Shown here piece after piece: positions 1-8,018 of a DNA stretch of 64,000 nucleotides. Source of the stretch: Pseudomonas lundensis (GTDB lineage Bacteria > Pseudomonadota > Gammaproteobacteria > Pseudomonadales > Pseudomonadaceae); assembly GCF_002269125.1 (NCBI RefSeq), contig NZ_NQKI01000003.1:124001-188000 (forward strand). Direction: 5' to 3'. A program made the position numbers and the translations under genes. Position 1 is the stretch's first letter; every line of letters begins with the position of its first letter. The notes beneath the pieces were generated by a model. It was not told the origin of the DNA. It did not search any database and worked only from the letters and a program-made list of their open reading frames with translations.

Positions 1-586
1 CATATAAAGGGCGCAGGTACGGGTCGATTTTTTGCGACAGGTCGCCAGGCAGGAACCCGAGCTTTTCACCCGCTTCGACAGCCGGGCGGACCAGCAAAAT
101 GCGCCGGATTTGCTCGCGCTCAAGGGCGTCCACAGCACAGGCCACGGCCAGGTAGGTTTTACCTGTGCCAGCCGGCCCGATACCGAAGTTGATGTCATTG
201 CCCAGAATTTCTTTGACGTAGCGCTGCTGATTGATCCCGCGAGGACGAATCATGCCCTTTTTGGTGCGCAGCGAAACGCTGGGATCGGCCACGGGATTGC
301 TGGCCAGGTCTTCGACGGCAGATTCTTGCAGGAACAGATGCACCATGTCCGGCGAAAGCTCGGTCGCTTTGGTTTCGCGGTAAAGACGGCGCAGCAGGTG
401 TTCTGCCGAAGAGGTGATTTTGGGGTCGCCGATCAATTCGAATTGATTGCCGCGGTTGCGGATTTCGATGGCCAGACGCTGTTCGATCAAACGTAAATGC
501 TCGTCGAAAAGCCCGCACAGATTGGCGAAGCGGCGAGCCTCAAAAGGCTCGAGGAGAAAACGATGTGGTTCGATGGGTGCGTTCAA
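1..586 (-). CDS. phoH: PhoH-family ATPase (YbeZ type), C-terminus outside window
   Basis: Reading the minus strand from a TTG at 586 gives MNAPIEPHRFLLEPFEARRF, the usual N-terminus of Pseudomonas PhoH/YbeZ proteins. The frame stays open to the window edge and includes GPAGTGKTYLA (Walker A) followed by VRPAVEAGEKLGFLPGDL. PhoH proteins are cytoplasmic NTPases; in this genus the gene normally sits in a miaB-phoH-ybeY-corC cluster linked to RNA maturation. miaB lies just upstream on the same strand, which fits. The start codon is TTG because no in-frame ATG lies nearby. Only about the first 195 residues are visible. The product is clear; the exact start is less certain. Confidence 0.93.
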   Translation of the reverse strand, partial: MNAPIEPHRFLLEPFEARRFANLCGLFDEHLRLIEQRLAIEIRNRGNQFELIGDPKITSSAEHLLRRLYRETKATELSPDMVHLFLQESAVEDLASNPVADPSVSLRTKKGMIRPRGINQQRYVKEILGNDINFGIGPAGTGKTYLAVACAVDALEREQIRRILLVRPAVEAGEKLGFLPGDLSQKIDPYLRPLY

Positions 587-680
587 AGTCGTTTTTAGCC
601 GCCCTGAGGCAATTGAGATGGTTTGAAGGATAACGCTAGCAGGTCATGGACGAAAGGGCTTACTGATACCACGTAAAATC

Positions 681-770
681 TGTAGTCGCTGACGCCCGCT
701 GTGAGTGCGCGCAAGGCGTAAGCACACCTTTAGCATCGAAGGCCGTGAGGATCTTGGGTCAGCGACTACA
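681..770. repeat. REP-like inverted pair between phoH and miaB
   Basis: TGTAGTCGCTGAC at 681-693 is matched exactly in reverse complement at 758-770, with about 64 bases between. This is the edge sequence of a common Pseudomonas extragenic palindrome (TGTAGTCGCTG...). It lies downstream of miaB and upstream of phoH, as expected for a REP doublet between co-directional genes. Confidence 0.65.
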
Positions 771-777
771 AATAGGT

Positions 778-2106
778 TCAGTTCAGCAGCGAGCCCCGCA
801 GCGAGTGGGGTTGAGCGGCATCGATATGCACATCGGCAAACTGGCCAATCAACTGCGGGTTATCGCAGCGGAAGTTAACGATGCGGTTGTTCTCGGTGCG
901 CCCTTGCAGTTCGCCGGGGTCTTTTTTCGAGTAATCCGTCACCAGAATCCGCTGGACGGAGCCCACCATTTGTCGGCTGATCTCGAAGCCTTGCTGGTTG
1001 AGGCGATGTTGCAAAGCATTCAGACGCTCCTTCTTGCGCTCTTCTGGCGTCTCGTCAGCCAAATCGGCGGCCGGGGTGCCCGGGCGCTGGCTGTAAACGA
1101 AGGAGTAGGAGAAGTCGAAGCCGACGTCTTCAATGAGCTTCATAGTTTGCTCGAAGTCTTTTTCTGTTTCGCCCGGGAAGCCGACAATAAAGTCCGAACT
1201 GATGCAGATGCCCGGCACGGCTGCCCGCAACTTGCGCAGCTTGGACTTGTATTCCAGTGCGGTGTGGTTGCGCTTCATTGCCGACAGAATGCGGTCCGAG
1301 CCCGATTGCACCGGCAAATGCAGGTGCTTGACCAGTTCCGGGACTTCAGCGTGAGCCTGGATCAGGCTGTCGGAGAACTCCAGCGGGTGTGAGGTGGTGT
1401 AGCGAATACGCTCGATGCCGTCGACGGCAGCCACCACGCGGATCAGCTCAGCCAGGTCGGCCAGACGACCGTCTTCGGTCAGGCCGCGATAGCCGTTCAC
1501 GTTTTGTCCGAGCAGCGTCACTTCACGGACGCCGTTTTCGGCCAGGTGGATCACTTCTGCCAGTACATCGTCGAATGGTCGGCTGACCTCTTCACCGCGG
1601 GTGTAAGGCACCACGCAGAACGTGCAGTACTTGCTGCAGCCTTCCATGACCGAGACATAGGCGCTTGGGCCATCGATGCGCGGTTCCGGCAAATGGTCGA
1701 ATTTTTCGATTTCGGGGAATGAAACGTCGACTTGCGGCAGCTTGGTGATGCGCGCCGCATCAATCATTTCAGGCAGGCGGTGCAGGGTCTGCGGACCGAA
1801 CACCACGTCCACGTATGGGGCGCGGTCTCGGATCGCCGCGCCTTCCTGGCTCGCCACGCAGCCGCCGACGGCAATCACCATTTCCGGATTGGCCAGTTTC
1901 AGCTCGCGCCAGCGGCCCAGTTGCGAATAGACCCGGTCCTGGGCACGTTCGCGGATGGAGCAGGTGTTGAGCAGGATCACATCAGCGTCTTCGGCGCGCG
2001 CCGTGACTTCCAGGGCCTGATGTTCACCCAGCAGATCGACCATGCGTGAGCTGTCGTACTCATTCATCTGGCAACCGTGGGTTTCGATGTAAAGCTTCTT
2101 GGCCAT
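778..2106 (-). CDS. miaB: tRNA-2-methylthio-N6-dimethylallyladenosine synthase MiaB
   Basis: A 442-residue radical SAM methylthiotransferase that adds the 2-methylthio group to i6A37 of tRNAs reading UNN codons. The N-terminal UPF0004 domain has the three cysteines that hold one Fe-S cluster (C12 in HGCQMN, C49 in NTCSIRE, C83 in GGCVAS). The radical SAM triad is C157, C161 and C164 (CSKYCTFC). A TRAM domain closes the protein (TENNRIVNF region). Length and motif order are standard. It starts at an ATG and reads toward phoH about 190 bases downstream, with a REP doublet between. Confidence 0.98.
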   Translation of the reverse strand: MAKKLYIETHGCQMNEYDSSRMVDLLGEHQALEVTARAEDADVILLNTCSIRERAQDRVYSQLGRWRELKLANPEMVIAVGGCVASQEGAAIRDRAPYVDVVFGPQTLHRLPEMIDAARITKLPQVDVSFPEIEKFDHLPEPRIDGPSAYVSVMEGCSKYCTFCVVPYTRGEEVSRPFDDVLAEVIHLAENGVREVTLLGQNVNGYRGLTEDGRLADLAELIRVVAAVDGIERIRYTTSHPLEFSDSLIQAHAEVPELVKHLHLPVQSGSDRILSAMKRNHTALEYKSKLRKLRAAVPGICISSDFIVGFPGETEKDFEQTMKLIEDVGFDFSYSFVYSQRPGTPAADLADETPEERKKERLNALQHRLNQQGFEISRQMVGSVQRILVTDYSKKDPGELQGRTENNRIVNFRCDNPQLIGQFADVHIDAAQPHSLRGSLLN

Positions 2107-2238
2107 GGGTGTTCATCAAGTGGTTCAAAGAACCGCACATTATAGGGGGCATGGCCGTTGCTTCCTAGCGCTGTGCGTCTGGAGGCTATGCTATAGTTCG
2201 CGCCCTCTTTTATACCTTCAGATGTTTACCCGCCCACC

Positions 2239-2565
2239 ATGACCAAACGTGAAGCTCCAATCTACAAGGTGATTTTCCTCAACCAGGGACAGGTGTTCGA
2301 GATGTACGCCAAACAGATCTATCAAAGTGATCTGTGGGGTTTCCTGGAGGTAGAAGAGTTCGTCTTCGGTGAGCGCACGCAAATGGTCGTCGACCCGAGT
2401 GAAGAAAAACTCAAGGCCCAATTCGAAGGCGTGGTGCGCAGCTTTGTGCCGATGCATTCGATCGTGCGCATCGACGAAGTAGAACGCCTGGGCACGCCGA
2501 AAATCAGCGAAGCGCGGGGCGTAGGCAATGTGATGCCGTTCCCGTTTCCGATGCCGGAGAAGTAA
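2239..2565 (+). CDS. DUF1820 family protein
   Basis: A 108-residue conserved gammaproteobacterial protein of unknown function. It begins MTKREAPIYKVIFLNQGQVF and ends in a Pro/Phe-rich tail (VMPFPFPMPEK). The YKVIFLNQGQVFEMYAK opening and the EVEEFVFGE stretch are typical of DUF1820. No signal peptide or membrane segment is seen, so it is probably a small cytosolic protein. It is divergent from miaB with about 130 bases between the two starts, the order I recall for other pseudomonads. No function should be assigned. Confidence 0.9.
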   Translation: MTKREAPIYKVIFLNQGQVFEMYAKQIYQSDLWGFLEVEEFVFGERTQMVVDPSEEKLKAQFEGVVRSFVPMHSIVRIDEVERLGTPKISEARGVGNVMPFPFPMPEK

Positions 2566-2922
2566 AGCTTCTGCTGGAATGGCAGCTTCCTACCTCTTGT
2601 AAAGCCTGGGCGCTTTCAATGCGTCCAGCGTCGGTGCAATCGAATACGAAAGCAATTTGCAGCGGATCCTGTGTAACGGGTGGATATTAATGTTCGCCGT
2701 ACAAGGAGCGGCCGGTTGAGTTGTTATATAAGAATATGCCTATTGATATTTAGTACTCGTCCGGCGGGAATATTTATCGCTGTGACGCTGTTTGAGCCTA
2801 TTCTTCGATTGTCTGTTGCGTGGTGGTTGTTTGGTCTTCGCACTGTCAGTGTTTAGTGTGGTGGCTCTCAGAGTGCTTTCTTAAACGTCAACGCAAAATG
2901 ATCGCTGCATGGGGTGTCGAAG
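2566..2922. other. AT-rich intergenic region upstream of the flippase-like gene
   Basis: About 357 bases without a gene. From about 2690 the sequence becomes clearly AT-richer than its surroundings (TTGTTATATAAGAATATGCC, GATATTTAGTACTCG), like the gene that follows. No terminator for the DUF1820 gene, no repeat and no clear operator was recognised. Confidence 0.5.
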
Positions 2923-4200
2923 ATGCGCTATGAAGAACACATGCGCCGCGCCTTTTTTTCTCTCACCGTTAGCCGGTTTACACCTTATTGCGGCATTACT
3001 TTTTTACTCGCTATGGTTGCCCATAATCAGGAAAGTGATTTGGCATTTGTCGCGTATGTGTTGGCTGTTTACTCAGTCGTGGCGGTAATGATCTCTATGT
3101 CCCTGGCAGCAACGGGTAATTTAATTGCCGGGCATGTCGATAGCCCACTCGAAAAAAAGAATCTCTTCCGTGGAGGTTTCAGTGCCTCAATAGTGATGGC
3201 CTCCTTGGCGCTCATTATTAGCTGTGCGATTTACAGGCTAGCGGATTATTTGCCTGGTGCTCGCATGGGGGCTGATAAAGTGGCAGCGTTATCCTCTATC
3301 TATATAGGGGCCATTCCTCTATTGGTTATAAATACGTTTCTTCATTTTTTTCATGAGGCAAGTGGCGCTGCACGACGGTGTTCGATGATTAAGGCGGGTG
3401 TAACAGTTTGCGCGTGCGCGTATTTGTGTGGGGTATTATATGTCGTTAAGGGCGACTCTTTTATCTATTGGGCGATGGGGTATTTTTTGCTGAATGAAAC
3501 ACTATTGCTGATCGCTTTGCTGCGATTGTCGACATGGCGTGAATTTGGTTTCTCACCCCTTTACTGCAAACGCACTATGAGGAATGTCGCGGTGCTGGGT
3601 ATACCTATAGCACTGGGGATGGCAGGGCAGAAGTTGTATTTTTTCTTATTGAATGAAAGGTTGGCGGGCTTGATGTCAGTGCTGGTGGCTCAGTTGTCGG
3701 TTTATATGTCAATGATCGGTTTTATCATGATTCCTGTTATTGCTTACTGTCAGGCACACAGTCTTTATATCAGTCGGTATGCTGAGAAAAGTTCGGGTTC
3801 CTATATAAAAGGTCAGCTAGGGTTGATGGTCGTGATGGTGGTAGTGCTTGGCGGGTTGTTGATGGCAGGCGACACGCTTTTCTTTTGGGTGGGAGGGGAG
3901 GTGGTGGTATTTGATCGTGAGGCCTTTCTGTCCACCAGTGCCCTTTTTCTTACGGCCTCAGTCCTTTCCCTCAGCACGTCTCATCTGCGCGGGCTATGCG
4001 ACACCCTGGCGCCTCAACTCATGATGAATGTGGTGATGCTAAGTGTGTTAGTGCCGATCATTTACTTCGTCAATGCGGGCTCTGCGGATATCCATTTCTA
4101 TCTTCGATTGCAAAGCGCAGGCCTTCTTGCAGGATTCATACTCCTTCAATTACGTATCCGGCAGAAACACCTAAAAATCCTCAAGCCAAACACCGCTTGA
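2923..4200 (+). CDS. MATE/flippase-like multi-pass membrane protein
   Basis: About 425 residues with roughly twelve hydrophobic segments spread over the whole length and no soluble domain. The layout resembles MATE-type exporters and Wzx-like polysaccharide flippases, but no signature fixes the substrate. An in-frame GTG at 2914 would add three residues; ATG 2923 is preferred because GGGG at 2911-2914 lies 8 bases upstream. Codon use is unusual for this window, with many TTA, ATA, AGT and TAT codons, and the upstream region is also AT-rich. It sits between the DUF1820 gene and the Sel1 gene, which I recall as neighbours in P. aeruginosa, so acquisition by transfer is likely (inference). It converges on the Sel1 gene with a 3-base gap. 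Confidence 0.75.
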   Translation: MRYEEHMRRAFFSLTVSRFTPYCGITFLLAMVAHNQESDLAFVAYVLAVYSVVAVMISMSLAATGNLIAGHVDSPLEKKNLFRGGFSASIVMASLALIISCAIYRLADYLPGARMGADKVAALSSIYIGAIPLLVINTFLHFFHEASGAARRCSMIKAGVTVCACAYLCGVLYVVKGDSFIYWAMGYFLLNETLLLIALLRLSTWREFGFSPLYCKRTMRNVAVLGIPIALGMAGQKLYFFLLNERLAGLMSVLVAQLSVYMSMIGFIMIPVIAYCQAHSLYISRYAEKSSGSYIKGQLGLMVVMVVVLGGLLMAGDTLFFWVGGEVVVFDREAFLSTSALFLTASVLSLSTSHLRGLCDTLAPQLMMNVVMLSVLVPIIYFVNAGSADIHFYLRLQSAGLLAGFILLQLRIRQKHLKILKPNTA

Positions 4201-4203
4201 ACC

Positions 4204-4752
4204 TCAAGGCAGCGGTGAAAACGGCGAGCGGGCGTCCGTTGATTGCAGTTCCATCAGGTACTTGCGGAAGATCTGTCCCAGCACCTGGGTCGCGGTCTCG
4301 AGCTGGTCGCGCGGCATTTGCTCGGCCACCTCGTCGGCGGTGTCCAGCGCATCTTCTGCGCCGTTCACGGCCGCCATTTTCAGCACGATGTACGCCTGAA
4401 TATTGTTGGCCGGTACGCCTTCACCCTTATAGAACATGGTGCCCAGTTTGAACTGAGCCATGGCGTGGCCTTGCAGCGACGCTTGTTCGAAGTAGCTGAG
4501 GGCTTGATTGAGGTCGCGCTTGGGGTTGTTGACGTCGTAGTAGAACTCGCCCAACTCGTATTGGGCTTCTGCATCCCCGTTTTTCGCAGCTTGTACGCAC
4601 GCGCCAAGCGCCTCTTCCAGATTCTCTGGCTGAGTATTGAGGGTGCAGCGACCCATCGCCGGGATCAACAACGAGTTACCGCCTGCCTGAGCAAGCAACG
4701 GCTGTAGGAGCAACAGGCAGCCCATTGCAAGGGCGCGGCCGGTGCGGTTCAT
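4204..4752 (-). CDS. Secreted Sel1-repeat (TPR-like) protein
   Basis: About 182 residues. The chosen ATG at 4752 has an AGAGG upstream and gives a clean signal peptide (MNRTGRALAMGCLLLLQPLLAQA, cleavage after LAQA); a longer frame back to 4812 lacks this logic. The mature part has tandem SLR helices: GDAEAQYELGEFYYDV, DLNQALSYFEQASLQGHAMAQFKLGTMFYKGEGV and NNIQAYIVLKMAAVNGAEDA. Sel1 repeats are protein-binding scaffolds; a periplasmic place follows from the signal peptide. The partner is unknown. Confidence 0.85.
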   Translation of the reverse strand: MNRTGRALAMGCLLLLQPLLAQAGGNSLLIPAMGRCTLNTQPENLEEALGACVQAAKNGDAEAQYELGEFYYDVNNPKRDLNQALSYFEQASLQGHAMAQFKLGTMFYKGEGVPANNIQAYIVLKMAAVNGAEDALDTADEVAEQMPRDQLETATQVLGQIFRKYLMELQSTDARSPFSPLP

Positions 4753-4935
4753 GGGAATCGACGTACCTCTGAAAGACGGGCGGGCCCGACCAAGGGATGT
4801 ATAGGCGCGCATTATGAAATAAGCCGAGGCAACCTTACAAAGTCTTTACTCGTTTTTCTGCTGCGCGAACGTGATATCGGTTGATTTAAGACGATTTTGG
4901 ACGAGTGGGTTAAAAGATCAGTGCATTACGGACAT

Positions 4936-4966
4936 AAAAAAACGACAAGGGCTACAACCCTTGTCG
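4936..4966 (-). terminator. Rho-independent terminator of the thiD-thiE-hemL operon
   Basis: CGACAAGGG (4943-4951) pairs with CCCTTGTCG (4958-4966) around a 6-base loop. On the minus strand the hairpin is followed by a run of T (A-run at 4936-4942), just past the hemL stop. The other side also ends in TTTTT, so it may work in both directions. Confidence 0.9.
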
Positions 4967-4976
4967 TTTTTGCGGA

Positions 4977-6260
4977 TCACTTCAGTGCGGCGAATGCGCG
5001 TTCTGCGGCGTCCAGGGTCAGCTTCAATTCGGCCTCACCGTGGGCAATCGAGGTGAAGCCCGCTTCAAAGGCACTCGGCGCCAGGTACACGCCGCCTTCG
5101 AGCATCAAGTGGAAGAAACGCTTGAACAGGTCGGCGTCGCTGGCCATGACGTCGTCAAAGGTGACGATGTCGTCCGCGCCGCTAAAGTACAGGCCGAACA
5201 TGCCGCCTGCCTGGGTCGTAACGAATGGAATGCCCGCAGCATCCGCACGTTGTTGCAGGCCATCGAGCAAACGCGTGGTGAAGTCAGTGAGTTCAGCGTG
5301 GAAGCCAGGGCGGCTGATCAGGCGTAGCGTGGTCAGGCCGGCGGCCATGGCCAACGGGTTGCCCGACAGGGTGCCAGCTTGATAGACCGGGCCCAGTGGC
5401 GCGATGCATTCCATGATTTCGCGCTTGCCGCCGAAGCAGCCCACCGGCATGCCGCCGCCGATGATTTTGCCGAAGGTGCTCAAATCAGGTGTCACGCCGT
5501 AGTGCGCCTGGGCGCCGCCGAGTGCGACGCGGAAACCGGTCATCACTTCATCAAAAATCAGCACCACGCCGTGCTTGTCGCACAGGCTACGCAGGCCTTG
5601 GAGGAAACCCGGTGCCGGTGGCACGCAGTTCATGTTGCCCGCCACGGGCTCTACGATGATGCAGGCCACGGTGTCACCGACGTCTGTCAGCAGTTTTTCC
5701 ACGGCGTTGATGTCGTTGAAGGTGGTGGTCAGCGTGTGCTTGGCGAAGTCGGCCGGCACGCCGCCCGAGCTCGGGACGCCTTGCGTCAGCGCGCCTGAGC
5801 CGGCCTTCACCAGCAGGCTGTCGGAATGCCCGTGGTAGCAGCCTTCAAACTTGAGGATGTTGTCGCGGCCGGTATAGCCACGCGCCAAACGGATGGCACT
5901 CATGGTGGCTTCGGTGCCGGAGCTGACCATGCGCACCATCTCCATCGACGGCACGATGGCGCACACCAGATCCGCCATTTCAGTTTCCATGGCTGTCGGG
6001 GCGCCGTACGACAGGCCGTGCTCCAGTTGCGCACGCACGGCGTCCAGAACATCCGGGTGGCTGTGGCCCAGAATCATCGGCCCCCACGAACCCACGTAAT
6101 CCACGTAGCGTTTGTCGTCTTCGTCCGTTACGTAGGCGCCTTCGGCGTGTTTGAAAAACAGCGGGGTGCCGCCGACGCTCTTGAAGGCCCGTACCGGCGA
6201 GTTCACACCGCCGGGAATGTGTTTTTGAGCGTTGGCAAACAGGGTTTCGGAACGAGACAT
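4977..6260 (-). CDS. hemL: Glutamate-1-semialdehyde 2,1-aminomutase
   Basis: Converts glutamate-1-semialdehyde to 5-aminolevulinate, the second committed step of the C5 route to haem. The 427-residue class III PLP aminotransferase fold shows the PLP lysine at K265 in [23 protein letters not shown] for cofactor contact, and [16 protein letters not shown] for substrate binding. ATG at 6260 matches the family start [18 protein letters not shown]; an in-frame upstream extension is non-coding. It begins 31 bases after the thiE stop on the same strand, so thiD-thiE-hemL probably form one operon. Confidence 0.98.
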   Translation of the reverse strand: MSRSETLFANAQKHIPGGVNSPVRAFKSVGGTPLFFKHAEGAYVTDEDDKRYVDYVGSWGPMILGHSHPDVLDAVRAQLEHGLSYGAPTAMETEMADLVCAIVPSMEMVRMVSSGTEATMSAIRLARGYTGRDNILKFEGCYHGHSDSLLVKAGSGALTQGVPSSGGVPADFAKHTLTTTFNDINAVEKLLTDVGDTVACIIVEPVAGNMNCVPPAPGFLQGLRSLCDKHGVVLIFDEVMTGFRVALGGAQAHYGVTPDLSTFGKIIGGGMPVGCFGGKREIMECIAPLGPVYQAGTLSGNPLAMAAGLTTLRLISRPGFHAELTDFTTRLLDGLQQRADAAGIPFVTTQAGGMFGLYFSGADDIVTFDDVMASDADLFKRFFHLMLEGGVYLAPSAFEAGFTSIAHGEAELKLTLDAAERAFAALK

Positions 6261-6291
6261 GGTGGGTTCTCTCTGAATCAGGATTCGGTAG

Positions 6292-6915
6292 TTAACGTGA
6301 CAACAAATCGTTGAACGCACGGGCGCGGCGGGTAACAGCCTGCGCCGTTTCGGCGCCAAACAGGCCGTGCACCACGGCCAGCAGGTCTGCGCCATGCTCG
6401 ACCAGTGGCGCAGCGTTCTCGAGGGTAATGCCGCCGATCACGCAAATCGGCAGAGTGAGCTGCGCACGCGCCTTATCGAGAACTTCCAGCGTTGCGGTCG
6501 GCGCGCCGGGCTTGGTGCTTGAATTGAAGAAGCGCCCAAACGCGACATAACTCGCGCCTTCTTTGGCGGCCTGTTGAGCCAGTTCGATCTGACTGTGGCA
6601 GGTCGAGCCAATGATCGCATTTCGGCCCAGCAAGGCGCGGGCCGGGGTGAGCGGGCCGTCGGTTTGACCGAGGTGCACGCCCACTTCCAGTCGAGCCGCC
6701 AGTTCGGCGTCATCGTTGATGATCAGGTGTGCTTTATAGCGTTCGCACAGATTGCGCAACGCCTCTGCTTCGCGCAGGCGGCGGGCGTCATCCGTACTTT
6801 TGTCGCGGTATTGAAGCAGGGTCAGGCCGCCATCAAGAGCGGCCTCCACGTAGGCCAGGAATCTGCCTGCAAGCAGTTGGCTGTCAGTGATTGCGTAAAG
6901 TCCGCGCAGTTTCAT
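6292..6915 (-). CDS. thiE: Thiamine-phosphate synthase
   Basis: Joins HMP-pyrophosphate and the thiazole phosphate to make thiamine monophosphate. The 207-residue TIM-barrel protein has QYRDKSTDD (pyrophosphate/Mg contacts), [14 protein letters not shown], and the phosphate-binding ends [10 protein letters not shown] and LLAVVHGLF. It starts 17 bases downstream of thiD and is followed after 31 bases by hemL. Full length. Confidence 0.97.
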   Translation of the reverse strand: MKLRGLYAITDSQLLAGRFLAYVEAALDGGLTLLQYRDKSTDDARRLREAEALRNLCERYKAHLIINDDAELAARLEVGVHLGQTDGPLTPARALLGRNAIIGSTCHSQIELAQQAAKEGASYVAFGRFFNSSTKPGAPTATLEVLDKARAQLTLPICVIGGITLENAAPLVEHGADLLAVVHGLFGAETAQAVTRRARAFNDLLSR

Positions 6916-6932
6916 GGAGCGAGCCTCTTGAG

Positions 6933-7730
6933 TTACGAGCAGAAGTCCAGTGGCAAGCGGCGCGGCACAAATTGCCCCTGACCCAATTGCTCGGCATCAC
7001 GCAAGGTGCGCCATGTGTAGTTGAGCGCGGTTTCAACCGCGCTGACCAACTGCTCGCCGATGGCCAGACGCCCCGCGAGGGTGCTGGCCAGCGTGCAGCC
7101 CGAACCGTGATAACTGCCAGGTAAGCGATAGCAGGTAAACGTATGACGACTGCCGTCGCGGCTGTACAGGCGGTTATGCACTTCGTGTTCATCGCCGTGC
7201 CCGCCGGTAATCAGCAGGTGCTTGCAGAACGGCAGGAGTTTTTCTGCGCACTCGTCGGCGCTGCCCTCGGGCAGTTCGGCCAAAATGCGGGCTTCGGGCA
7301 AGTTAGGCGTGGCGATCGTGGCCAAGGGCAGCAGGCGTTCGCGCATGGCGAACCCCACTTCGTCCTTGCCCAGACGCCCGCCACCGCCTGCGCGCAGCAC
7401 CGGGTCGCAGACCATCGGTACCTGCGGATGGGCCTTGAGCAGCTCGACGACGGTGTCGACCATTTCTAAAGAGCCGAGCATGCCGAGCTTGAAAGCGGTC
7501 ACGTTGGAGTCGCTGAGTACGGCAGCGGCTTGCGCCAGCACCCACTCACGGTCCAGCACGCGGAAATCGCTGACGTTAACGGTGTTCTGCACAGTCAGGG
7601 CAGTGACCACCGGAGCGGCGTGACAACCTTGAGCCAGCAGGGCTTCGATATCTGCCTGCAAGCCGGCGCCACCACTGGGGTCATGGCCGGAGAGACAGAG
7701 GACAACAGGGCGAGAGCTGTAGATATTCAT
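6933..7730 (-). CDS. thiD: Hydroxymethylpyrimidine/phosphomethylpyrimidine kinase
   Basis: Phosphorylates HMP and then HMP-phosphate for thiamine synthesis. About 265 residues of the ribokinase-like ThiD fold: [17 protein letters not shown] near the N-terminus, [12 protein letters not shown], and the anion-hole/catalytic region [20 protein letters not shown] at 7730 ([15 protein letters not shown]) is preferred over an in-frame TTG 21 bases upstream. First gene of the thiD-thiE-hemL run. The C-terminal part is also partly read as antisense ORFs, which are shadows. Confidence 0.96.
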   Translation of the reverse strand: MNIYSSRPVVLCLSGHDPSGGAGLQADIEALLAQGCHAAPVVTALTVQNTVNVSDFRVLDREWVLAQAAAVLSDSNVTAFKLGMLGSLEMVDTVVELLKAHPQVPMVCDPVLRAGGGGRLGKDEVGFAMRERLLPLATIATPNLPEARILAELPEGSADECAEKLLPFCKHLLITGGHGDEHEVHNRLYSRDGSRHTFTCYRLPGSYHGSGCTLASTLAGRLAIGEQLVSAVETALNYTWRTLRDAEQLGQGQFVPRRLPLDFCS

Positions 7731-8018
7731 GGTGCGCGAGCTTACCACCAAACCGTTTTTGCGGGCGGCTCGGGGTGTGGCGATTTTTCTTACATCAGTT
7801 TCGGTAAAAACTACCGTATCAGATTGTATTTTTTCATTCGAAAAATCGCTGTGAAGCTTGGTCTAGACGCTCTGCAATGAATGTTTACGTGATGTGTATT
7901 TGCCATCAACTGCTGTGCTAGAGTGACCCTCAAACGAATAACAGGTAATGCTGGTTTACGTCGTCTCAAAGGGAAAGGAGGCCCAAAGACGCAATCGGGC
8001 AGGCCATTTTGGGGCTGT

